From: Acidobacteriota bacterium
GTDB taxonomy: Bacteria > Acidobacteriota > Thermoanaerobaculia > Gp7-AA8
Length of the DNA: 8,004 bases
Reading direction: 5' to 3'
NCBI GenBank assembly: GCA_003222375.1
Contig: QHVX01000209.1
Coordinates: forward strand, 3,558-11,561
How positions within the stretch are numbered: position 1 is the stretch's first letter; the number at the start of each line of letters is the position of its first letter. The notes under the pieces were generated by a model. That model made no database searches. It had not been told where the DNA came from and saw nothing but the letters and a program-made list of their open reading frames with translations. Positions 1-6,601 of this stretch are shown here, piece by piece. The position numbers and the translations under genes are program-made.

Positions 1-2
1 CG

Positions 3-398
3 CTGCTCGATGAGCGCGGACTCATGCCACTGCGCGATGAAGACGTGCACATGCGGATGATGCAGATCCTCGCCGACCGCTATCCGAATGCGCGCGTCGG
101 ATACTCCGATCACACGGTCGGCTTGCTGGCACCGGCTGTCGCGGCGGCAGCGGGCGCGCGCGTCATCGAAAAGCACATCACGCTCGATCGAGCAACGCCT
201 GTCCGCAATTTCCAGAAAAAAGGCCGCTACCTCGGCACCGACCACGTCCTCTCGCTCGAGCCTGCCGAGCTGGCCGAGATGGTCCGCAACATTCGATTGA
301 TCGAAACGATGCTTGGCGATCGGCAATGGCGCCGCAGCGCCGGCGAGTTGAAGCTGCGCGAGTTTCTGCGCGCGCGCTTTCATCAGGACGCAAGTTGA
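3..398 (+). CDS. NeuB-family nonulosonic acid synthase, C-terminal part (5' partial), lacking SAF domain
   Basis: The frame is open from the window edge (first full codon at base 3) to the TGA at 396-398, so only the C-terminal 131 residues are visible. NeuB/PseI/LegI enzymes condense phosphoenolpyruvate with an N-acyl-hexosamine to give a nine-carbon acid in the cytoplasm. Visible family marks are GYSDHTVG (His codon at 111-113), VIEKHITLD (His codon at 174-176) and GTDHVLSLEP near 228-258. The two His residues match the metal ligands of Neisseria NeuB. Three things are odd. About 12 extra residues sit between ITLDRA and LGTDH (195-230). The strand before the EDV motif reads DERGLMP, where an HCxxxYP-like motif is usual. 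The protein ends about where the linker to the C-terminal SAF (antifreeze-like) domain should start. The next gene begins at once in another frame with its own intact N-terminus, so a hidden frameshifted SAF domain is unlikely. Family assignment is firm; the exact sugar substrate is not. Confidence 0.88.
   Translation: MLDERGLMPLRDEDVHMRMMQILADRYPNARVGYSDHTVGLLAPAVAAAAGARVIEKHITLDRATPVRNFQKKGRYLGTDHVLSLEPAELAEMVRNIRLIETMLGDRQWRRSAGELKLREFLRARFHQDAS
385..388 (+). promoter_or_regulatory. Ribosome binding site supporting the TTG start of the PseG-like gene
   Basis: AGGA lies 6 nt before the TTG at 395-397. It supports this TTG over the upstream in-frame ATG at 326, which would force a 73-nt overlap with neuB and add about 23 basic residues not expected before the Rossmann-like first strand. 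Confidence 0.5.
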
Positions 399-1339
399 CT
401 CTTTTCCTTATCGCTGAAGCGAATTCCGACGTGGGATACGGCCACCTCGGCGAGATCCGTGCAGTTGCGCGGGCGTTGGAGCCGCGCGGCGTGCCGATGC
501 GACAGATCGCGATCGGCGACGCTGCCGGCGTCGAGTCTGTTCGTGATTTCAACGCCATCAGCGCTCTTCTTCGTTCGCACGCGCCCCGCGCCATCGTGTG
601 GAGCGTGCGCACCAAAGGTTGGCGCGAAATCTGGCGGAATCTGCCCGCGACAACGCGACATGTGTGGATCGCTGATGTCGCGGACGATTATCCGAACGTC
701 GACGCCTTGATCGTGCCGACTCTCGATCCTCGCTGGCGTGATGGCGGCTCGCGAACGCACGTGTTTGCAGGCCCCGAATACTTTCCGCTGGATGTTCGTG
801 GACCTCGCGAGATTCCACCCGTCGCGGCGCGGCCGCGCGATGTGCTGCTGACGCTGGGCGGTGCCGATCGAACCGAGGCGTCGTTGCGGATCGTGCCGGC
901 GCTGGAGGGAACGCGATCGACCGTCGTGATCGGCCCGGGATTCAGGCATGCCGAACAGGTCCGCCGCGCTGCATCCGCGGCGGGGATCGAATCCGCGCCA
1001 GCGCCCGACGGATTGCGAGAGCTCCTCGTTCAACATCGAATCGTGATCAGCGCTGGAGGCAACACGTTGTTCGAAGCCGCGGCGGCCGGAACGCCCGCCC
1101 TCGTGGCGTGGGAAGATCCGCATGAGGAAGCGCAGGGCAAATCGTTCGAGCAGCGCGGAACGGCGCTGGTTCTCGGTCGCGGTGCCGCGATCGAGATTGA
1201 TCGTTTGCGCAGTGCGCTCGCACAGATTTCGTCGAAGCTCGAAACGATGAGCGCCGCCGGCCCGCGACTGATCGATGGCCGAGGCGCGGAGCGCATCGCG
1301 GATCTGCTGATTGAGCTCGCACATGGAGCGGCGGCATGA
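395..1339 (+). CDS. PseG-like UDP-sugar hydrolase (nonulosonate pathway)
   Basis: The product is about 314 residues from the TTG at 395, which overlaps the neuB stop as TTGA. PseG removes UDP from UDP-2,4-diacetamido-2,4,6-trideoxy-altropyranose before the NeuB-type condensation. It has a GT-B, MurG-like fold. Visible marks are the N-terminal strand TLFLIAEANSDVGYGH with the catalytic-type His at residue 17, GPEYFPL in the middle, LLTLGGAD at the start of the second domain, and AGGNTLFEAAAAGTPALVAW followed by EEAQGKSFEQRGTAL. The last two match the nucleotide-binding half of PseG/MurG proteins. The Arg that often follows the GxGH motif (GHxxR) is not at that position (GHLGE), so the protein is divergent. 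The downstream gene starts inside its stop codon. Next to neuB the family call is strong. The precise UDP-sugar is not known, and a glycosyltransferase role is a weaker alternative. Confidence 0.82.
   Translation: MTLFLIAEANSDVGYGHLGEIRAVARALEPRGVPMRQIAIGDAAGVESVRDFNAISALLRSHAPRAIVWSVRTKGWREIWRNLPATTRHVWIADVADDYPNVDALIVPTLDPRWRDGGSRTHVFAGPEYFPLDVRGPREIPPVAARPRDVLLTLGGADRTEASLRIVPALEGTRSTVVIGPGFRHAEQVRRAASAAGIESAPAPDGLRELLVQHRIVISAGGNTLFEAAAAGTPALVAWEDPHEEAQGKSFEQRGTALVLGRGAAIEIDRLRSALAQISSKLETMSAAGPRLIDGRGAERIADLLIELAHGAAA
1325..1328 (+). promoter_or_regulatory. Ribosome binding site of the aminotransferase gene
   Basis: GGAG lies 7 nt before the ATG at 1336, inside the end of the PseG-like gene. 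It is the clearest Shine-Dalgarno sequence in the window and supports the ATGA-overlap start. Confidence 0.6.
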
Positions 1340-2412
1340 CTGCCGGCGCGACGACGCTCGCGATCATTCCCCACTCGCGGCCGTATTTCGGCCGCGAAGA
1401 AATCGAGGCGACCACGCGCGTCATTCAATCGCGTCACGTCGCGCAAGGCATTGAGGTCGAGCAGCTCGAGAACGAATGGGCGGCCGCGACCGGAAATCGC
1501 GGATCGGCTTGCGTTGGCTCGGGTCTGGCCGCGCTGCGCCTCGCCCTCCATGCCACGGGTGTAAAGGCCGGCAGCGAAGTGATCGTTCCGGCGTATAGCT
1601 GCACCGCGCTGCTGAATGCGGTTCTGGCGCTTGGAGCGGCGCCGGTGCTCGCCGACGTCAAAGTCGATCGATGGACGCTCGATCCCGAATCCGCGCTGCG
1701 ACGCCGAACGCCGCGCACAGCGGCGATCATCGTCGTCCATCTCTTCGGAATGCCCGCCGAGGTCGCGCCGCTCCGCGCGGCCGGCGTGCCGATCATCGAA
1801 GATTGCGCTCACGGAATCGGTGGCAGCGTAGCCGGCACACCGTTCGGCGCGTTGGGCGGTGCCAGCATCGCCTCGTTCTACGCCACGAAGATGATCGCGG
1901 GCGGCGAAGGCGGCGTCGTCGCGTCGTCGGATGAGAACCTTCTGAAGACCGTGAAAAATGCGCGCAATCCGGCCGATCAGAAGCCCAGCTCGATTTTTCT
2001 CAACGACAAGTTGACCGATCTGGAAGCCGCGATCATTCGCGTTCAGCTCGGTCGATTGCGTTGGACGTTGAGCGAGCGCGCAGCCAGAGCGGCACGCTAC
2101 GCGGAGCTGCTCACTCCGCTGGCGTCGCGCGGACTCGTGATTCTGCCGGCTGAGCAGGATGGCCGCATCTGGTATCGATATGCCGTGCGTCTGAGTGCAC
2201 ATCCGGCCGCAAACGTCGCGCGCGAGTTGTACGCGATCGGCGTGCATGCCGATCAGCCGGTGTGGGACCTGCGGCAGGCGGTCGAGTGGCCGAGAGAATT
2301 CCGCGGCAGCGATGTGGCGTTTGACCGCGTGCTGTCATTGCCGCTCTATCCCGATTTGAGTCCAGCAGAACAGCAGCGCGTGTGCGAAGCGTTGACCGGG
2401 GTGCTCCGATGA
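1336..2412 (+). CDS. DegT/DnrJ/EryC1-family PLP-dependent sugar aminotransferase
   Basis: A 358-residue protein of usual family length. These enzymes transfer an amino group, normally from glutamate, onto a keto-sugar nucleotide; PseC and LegC in nonulosonate pathways belong here. Visible marks in order are IPHSRPYFGREEIEA at the N-terminus, the cofactor-phosphate region GSGLAALRLAL near residues 61-71, IVPAYSC near 83-89, VVHLFGMP near 133-140, IEDCAHGIGG near 154-163 (Asp156 facing the PLP ring nitrogen), and FYATKMIAGGEGG with the Schiff-base Lys at 185. The start is the ATG at 1336, overlapping the previous stop as ATGA with GGAG upstream. The FYATK context looks like a general glycan-operon DegT enzyme rather than a typical PseC. 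It may therefore install the amino group of the precursor or modify another position. Family is certain; substrate is not. Confidence 0.92.
   Translation: MTAGATTLAIIPHSRPYFGREEIEATTRVIQSRHVAQGIEVEQLENEWAAATGNRGSACVGSGLAALRLALHATGVKAGSEVIVPAYSCTALLNAVLALGAAPVLADVKVDRWTLDPESALRRRTPRTAAIIVVHLFGMPAEVAPLRAAGVPIIEDCAHGIGGSVAGTPFGALGGASIASFYATKMIAGGEGGVVASSDENLLKTVKNARNPADQKPSSIFLNDKLTDLEAAIIRVQLGRLRWTLSERAARAARYAELLTPLASRGLVILPAEQDGRIWYRYAVRLSAHPAANVARELYAIGVHADQPVWDLRQAVEWPREFRGSDVAFDRVLSLPLYPDLSPAEQQRVCEALTGVLR
2398..2401 (+). promoter_or_regulatory. Possible ribosome binding site of the radical SAM gene
   Basis: GGGG (within GGGGTG) lies 7 nt before the ATG at 2409. It favours this ATG, which overlaps the aminotransferase stop as ATGA, over the in-frame start at 2382. 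Confidence 0.4.
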
Positions 2413-3520
2413 AGCTGAGGCAAATCGTGTTCGATCGCCACATGCGTCTCTTGTGGTGGGACGCTTTCAAGCAGCACTGGTTCGCATTCGAGCACGATTA
2501 CTTTTCGCTCAATGAGACTTTCGATCGGGTTCGTTATTTCGTCCGTCGCAAGCATCTGATGCGGCACTTGAAAGATCGGCTCTACTTCCGAATCTATCCA
2601 AAGCTCAAGGTCGTGCCGTCGTTTCCCACGCACGTCGAAGTCGAAGCCGCCAGCGCGTGTCAGATGCGATGCCCGATGTGCTACACGACCGTGATGGACG
2701 ATCGCCTCAAGGGCGTCATGAAATGGGACATTTACACGAAAGTGATCGATGAATGCGCCGAACGCGGCGTCTACTCGATCAAGCTCTCAAGATGGTGCAG
2801 TACGCCAAGGACAAAGGAATTCCGGACGTCGCCTTCCTGACGAACGGAGAGCGTTTGACGTCCGAGATCGCCGACGCGCTGCTCGATGCAGGCCTCGACT
2901 GGATCAGCTTCAGCTTCGACGGCTTCAAGGAAACTTACGACGTCATTCGGAAGCCCGCGCTCTTCGAAGAGACGGTCGCGCGCATCAAGATGCTGCGTGA
3001 AAAACGCGACGCACGCGCGGCCAGCAAGCCGCTCATCCGCGTCCAGTCGATCTTCAGCGTCATCAAACACGACCCGATGGGGTTCAAGAAAATCTTCGAC
3101 GGAATCGCCGACAGCGTGAATTTCATCGCCGATCAGATCCGCGACTTCGAAGAGGGCCAGATCCAGCACAATCCGTTCTATCAATGCCCGATCCCGTGGC
3201 AACGCATGGCGGTGGCGCACAACGGCAAGGTGCACCAGTGCATCTCGGATTACGCCGGCCAGAACATCCTCGGCGACGTGAACAAGAAGTCGCTCTACAA
3301 GATCTGGCATGACAAGCCCTTCCGCGATCTGCGCAAGTCGTTTCTGCAGTTCCGCTATCTCGAGAACGCGGCCTGCCGCATCTGTTCGGACGGCGCAGTG
3401 ACGGAGACGGTAAAAGTAAAACTCGGCGAGCGGGAGGTTCCCGTCACTGTCTACAGCGGCATCACCGCGCGACTCACTCCTCCGCCGAAACCGCCGCGCG
3501 CAGCCTCTCCTCGAGCTTGA
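2409..3520 (+). pseudogene. Radical SAM/SPASM protein, interrupted by a deletion-like frameshift
   Basis: Two overlapping frames encode one protein. The N-terminal part (2409-2840) holds about 80 residues rich in aromatic and basic residues, then HVEVEAASACQMRCPMCYTT, a CX3CX2C radical SAM cluster motif (Cys 84, 88, 91). The C-terminal part (frame open 2753-3520) continues from about 2786 with MVQYAKDKGIPDVAFLTNGE and WISFSFDG. It ends in a SPASM-like region: YQCPIPW, NGKVHQC, ILGDV, LYKIWHDKPFRDLR and ACRIC, whose four Cys could hold an auxiliary Fe-S cluster. The join falls at SIKL (2775-2786) and LKMVQYAK (from 2786). Homologues usually carry roughly 12 residues between these points, including a W-R-G-E-P type motif that contacts SAM. 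About 31-37 nt therefore seem missing (length 3k+1). As written it should be inactive. Radical SAM/SPASM enzymes do varied radical chemistry. Here a sugar- or glycan-tailoring role is inferred from context only. Confidence 0.82.
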
Positions 3521-3522
3521 CC

Positions 3523-4549
3523 ATGACGTCAGAAGTATTGATCCAGGCTCGGAGCAGGTCCGATGTCGCTTCGCAAGAAGCGGCATCCGAGTCGGGCTGG
3601 CCGCAGTTCACGCGGGCATTTCTTACGCTCGCCGGGTTCGGCCTGCTCGCCGTGGCAGCGCTCAATTTCTTCATCAACCCGATGGAGTATTACCCGCCGC
3701 GGCTCGTTCCACCGGCGGTTTGGGATGCCAGAGAGATCAAGACGCGGATGCTGGGAGAAGCGCAGCCAAAACCTCGTGTATTGATCCTCGGATCTTCGCG
3801 CGCGATGAAGATCGATCCGGCGGTGGTCACGCGCATCACCGGTTTGCCTACGTTCAACGTGAGCGTTGAATCGGCGATGACCGAAGACGATTACGCGCTG
3901 CTGCGCTATGCGGTCGAACAGAAAGGCATCACGCCGCAGATGGTCCTGATCGGCATCGACATCGAATCCTTTCACAATCACAAGGCCGCCGACGGCCGAT
4001 TACTGATGAGCGGCTCTCTGCGCCGATATCTCAAGGGCGAAGGGCGAAAGATTCCGTGGAAAGAATTCACGATGCTCTTCACGGCGAGTCAGACGTATTA
4101 CTCGCTCCTTCGACTCCAACGGCTACCTCCACTACGTCAAGTGGGAAGCGGAACGGCAAACGGGTCATTACGACCTGCAGGGAAAATTTCCGAAGACGCT
4201 CAATGACTACATCGACCGATTCGATCGATACACCGGAGTCTCGCAGGAACGGCTCGATTACATGAAAAAAACGATCGAGTACTGCCGCGCGCACAACATC
4301 GCGTTTCGGCTGTTCATCACTCCGATTTCGTCGCCGCTCGCGGAGCGGCTGCGTCCGTATGGCTACTTTCAGCGCAAGGCAGAAGTCGCCGCGGACGTGC
4401 GGAGTCTCCTGAAGCCCGGTGAGACTCTCGATCACTTCAGCGATATCGCCGCGTTCGACGGCGATCCGAAGGGTTTCTATGACGGCGCACATATCGATGA
4501 AGCGAACGCCCTGCGCCTGACGACGCGTCTTCTGTCCTCGCCGCACTGA
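3523..4549 (+). pseudogene. Membrane-anchored SGNH-hydrolase-like O-acetylation protein, interrupted by a frameshift
   Basis: The first frame (3523-4206) gives a cytoplasmic tail, one membrane segment (about residues 33-51, FLTLAGFGLLAVAALNFF), then RVLILGSSRAMKIDP, the SGNH block I with nucleophile-type Ser92. The true protein leaves this frame near 4106 after SQTYYSL. It continues in another frame with SFDSNGYLHYVKWEAER, YIDRFDRYTG, RLFITPISSPLAERL and FYDGAHIDEANAL, where DxxH supplies the Asp/His of block V, ending at the TGA at 4547-4549. Part of the second half lies upstream of its first ATG (4262), so a gene caller would miss about 50 residues. The protein would be about 340 residues without the missing piece. 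It directly precedes an MBOAT gene, as AlgJ/AlgX- or DltD-like partners do, so it likely receives or transfers acetyl groups outside the membrane. The start could also be the TTG at 3517 (TTGA overlap); ATG 3523 is preferred. Confidence 0.78.
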
Positions 4550-5934
4550 TGCTTTTCAACAGCTACATCTTCCTTTTCGTTTTCCTGCCCATCGCCCTCA
4601 CGATGTGGTGGACGCTTTCCGACAACCGGTGGCGACTGCTCGGCCTGACTCTCGCGAGCTACTACTTCTATGCGTGGTGGGATTGGCGATTCCTGCCGCT
4701 GATGATTGCGTCGACGAACGTCGACTATCTGGCGGGAAGGAAGATTTCCGAATCGGACGATCCCGGCATCAAGAAACGATGGCTCGTCTGTTCTCTGTCG
4801 TTCAATCTCGCGCTTCTCGGCATCTTCAAGTACTACGGATTCTTCGCATCGTCGGTCGACGCCGTCGCGCGCTCGATGGGCTGGCCCGCGATCATTCCGG
4901 TTGTCAATCTCGTCCTGCCGATCGGCATTTCGTTCTACACGTTCAATTCGATGAGCTACACCATCGATGTCTATCGAGGTGTCGTCCGTCCGGCGAGGAG
5001 TCTCCTGCACTTCTCGGCGTTCGTCGCGATGTTCCCGCATCTGATCGCCGGTCCGATCGTCCGCTATTCCGACATCGAGAATCAGCTCAACAATCTGAAG
5101 AAAAAACTGCCGAGCGGCGAGCTGGCGGTCGGCATTTTCTTTTTTGTCACCGGCCTCGCGAAAAAGTTGATCGTGGCCGATCGCATCGCCCGGCCGGTGA
5201 ACATTTTCTTCGAATCGTCAGCCGGCAATGGCGCGATTCCGGCGTGGCTGGCTGTTCTCGGCTACACCTTTCAGCTCTACTTCGACTTCTCCGGCTACAG
5301 CGACATGGCGGTCGGCCTGGCGCATTTGCTGGGTTTTCAATTCCCGCAAAACTTCAATTCGCCTTACAAGGCGGTCAGCATCTCCGATTTCTGGCGGCGC
5401 TGGCACATCAGTCTGTCGACGTGGCTCAGGGACTATCTCTTCATTCCGTTAGGCGGCTCGCGACTCGGTACCGCTCGAACGCTGTTCAATCTCACCGTCA
5501 CGATGTTCCTCGGCGGACTGTGGCACGGCGCGAACTGGACTTTTGTGATCTGGGGTCTCTATCACGGAGTTCTGCTGGCGGCATCGGCCGGCTATCGTCA
5601 GGTGCGCGGACCGAATGTTCCCGACGCGATCTCGCGTCCGCTCACGTTTCTCGCCGTGGTCTTCGGCTGGGTTTTCTTCCGCTCCGCGAATTTTGGACAG
5701 GCGGCCGACATCTTCGGTCAGATGTTCGGCAAGAATGGCCTGGGCGCGTGGACGATGACGATGGATGAGACCGCGCTGCTGCTGATCGCCGCCGTCACAG
5801 CCTTCACTTTGCCCAATACGTGGGAGTTTCGGCTTCGTCCGCTGCGCACGTACGCCTACGGGCTCGCTGTCCTGTTCGTCTGCGCCGTCCTGCTGATCGG
5901 CAAAGAGAGCCCGTTCCTCTATTTCCAGTTCTGA
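4549..5934 (+). CDS. MBOAT-family (AlgI-like) membrane O-acyltransferase
   Basis: A 461-residue, strongly hydrophobic protein with about ten or more membrane segments. AlgI-type MBOAT enzymes bring an acetyl group across the inner membrane and, with an SGNH partner, O-acetylate surface polysaccharides. Visible marks are the start MLFNSYIFLFVFLP, SYYFYAWWDWRFLPLM, FNLALLGIFKYYGFF, LPIGISFYTFNSMSYTIDVYRG, FPHLIAGPIVRY, YFDFSGYSDMAVG, SDFWRRWHISLSTWLRDYLF (His286) and GGLWHGANWTFVIWGLYHG with the catalytic-type His326 and a second His at 339. The C-terminus is the usual FVCAVLLIGKESPFLYFQF-like end. Its ATG overlaps the SGNH stop as TGATG, with no clear Shine-Dalgarno sequence, which suggests translational coupling. 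The gene is complete and every key residue is present. The acceptor, a nonulosonate-containing glycan or lipid-linked sugar, is inferred from the operon. Confidence 0.93.
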   Translation: MLFNSYIFLFVFLPIALTMWWTLSDNRWRLLGLTLASYYFYAWWDWRFLPLMIASTNVDYLAGRKISESDDPGIKKRWLVCSLSFNLALLGIFKYYGFFASSVDAVARSMGWPAIIPVVNLVLPIGISFYTFNSMSYTIDVYRGVVRPARSLLHFSAFVAMFPHLIAGPIVRYSDIENQLNNLKKKLPSGELAVGIFFFVTGLAKKLIVADRIARPVNIFFESSAGNGAIPAWLAVLGYTFQLYFDFSGYSDMAVGLAHLLGFQFPQNFNSPYKAVSISDFWRRWHISLSTWLRDYLFIPLGGSRLGTARTLFNLTVTMFLGGLWHGANWTFVIWGLYHGVLLAASAGYRQVRGPNVPDAISRPLTFLAVVFGWVFFRSANFGQAADIFGQMFGKNGLGAWTMTMDETALLLIAAVTAFTLPNTWEFRLRPLRTYAYGLAVLFVCAVLLIGKESPFLYFQF

Positions 5935-5935
5935 C

Positions 5936-6601
5936 ATGCGCGTTCTTGTCATTGCAGCTCACATGGACGATGAAGTCCTCGGTACGGGCGCGACGATCGC
6001 GAAACACGTCAAGGCCGGCGACGACGTCACAGTGTGCGTCGTCTGCAAACGCGCGTACGACCACAAGTTCGATCCGGCGATCAATCAGGAAGAGAAAACG
6101 GCCACCCGCCGCGCCGCACAGATCCTCGGCTACAACAAGGTCGAGTTTCTCGATCTGCGCGACGAGCTGCTCGATGAGCGGGTGCTCGACGTCATCGTTC
6201 CGCTGGAGGAATGCATCACGAGGATCCGTCCCGACGTCGTATACACCCACCATCGCGGCGATTCGAATCAGGACCACCGCGCGGTGCTGCAGGCTTCGCT
6301 GATCGCGTGCCGGCCGATCTCGAATCACAAGGTCAAGAAGCTTCTTTGCTACGAAGTTCCATCGTCGACTGACATCGCGCCGGCCTTTCCAGAGTATGCC
6401 TTTCAGCCGAATTACTGGGTCGATGTCGCCGGCTTCGTCGATCGGAAAATCGAAGCGATGAAGGCCTACGTCCGCGAGATGAAGGAATTTCCGCATCCGC
6501 GATCGGCGAAGGGCATTGAAGTGCTCGCGCAAAAGCGAGGCATGGAGATCGGCTTCGGCGCGGCCGAGGCGTTCATGCTGGTGCGGGATCAATGGGCGTG
6601 A
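5936..6601 (+). CDS. PIG-L/LmbE-family zinc-dependent de-N-acetylase
   Basis: A 221-residue protein of usual family length. PIG-L/LmbE enzymes remove acetyl from N-acetyl-amino sugars using a zinc ion. The first strand MRVLVIAAHMDDEVLGTGAT carries the AHxDDE motif: His9 and Asp12 as zinc ligands and Asp11 as the catalytic base, with Met where Pro is usual. The second motif, HHRGDSNQDHR (residues 105-115), supplies the third ligand, His114. RAYDHKFD, LCYEVPSSTD, FQPNYWVDV and FPHPRSAKGIEVLAQKRG are typical of the subgroup found in surface-glycan operons. The ATG lies 1 nt after the MBOAT stop. Its place directly before the cytidylyltransferase suggests it makes a free amine on the nonulosonic acid or its precursor, which could then carry another group. 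The substrate is inference; family and likely activity are firm. Confidence 0.92.
   Translation: MRVLVIAAHMDDEVLGTGATIAKHVKAGDDVTVCVVCKRAYDHKFDPAINQEEKTATRRAAQILGYNKVEFLDLRDELLDERVLDVIVPLEECITRIRPDVVYTHHRGDSNQDHRAVLQASLIACRPISNHKVKKLLCYEVPSSTDIAPAFPEYAFQPNYWVDVAGFVDRKIEAMKAYVREMKEFPHPRSAKGIEVLAQKRGMEIGFGAAEAFMLVRDQWA
6585..6588 (+). promoter_or_regulatory. Ribosome binding site bearing on the cytidylyltransferase start
   Basis: GGGA lies only 3 nt before the ATG at 6592 but 9 nt before the in-frame GTG at 6598. The GTG forms a GTGA overlap with the PIG-L stop. The spacing favours GTG 6598; the protein differs by only two residues. Confidence 0.35.

Noticed and set aside
326..394. Upstream ATG start for the PseG-like gene
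   Set aside because: It would overlap neuB by 73 nt and add a basic stretch before the first strand. TTG 395 has AGGA at good spacing and puts the catalytic-type His at residue 17.
1030..2247. Long open frame (405 codons) on the - strand
   Set aside because: It lies fully opposite the PseG-like and aminotransferase genes. Its translation is Arg/Ala/Ser-rich with no recognisable motif, as expected for antisense frames in GC-rich coding DNA.
2753..2840. Programmed ribosomal frameshifting in the radical SAM gene
   Set aside because: No slippery heptamer or clear downstream stem was seen at the junction, and conserved residues are missing, which frameshifting would not restore.
4265..4271. Run of seven A at the ATG near 4262 as a possible real start or slippage site
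   Set aside because: Conserved protein sequence continues in the same frame for about 50 residues upstream, so this ATG is internal. The frame change occurs earlier, near 4106.
4605..5768. 387-codon + strand frame inside the MBOAT gene
   Set aside because: It is an alternative frame of a clear MBOAT gene with full family motifs; its translation is Arg-rich and shows no domain.
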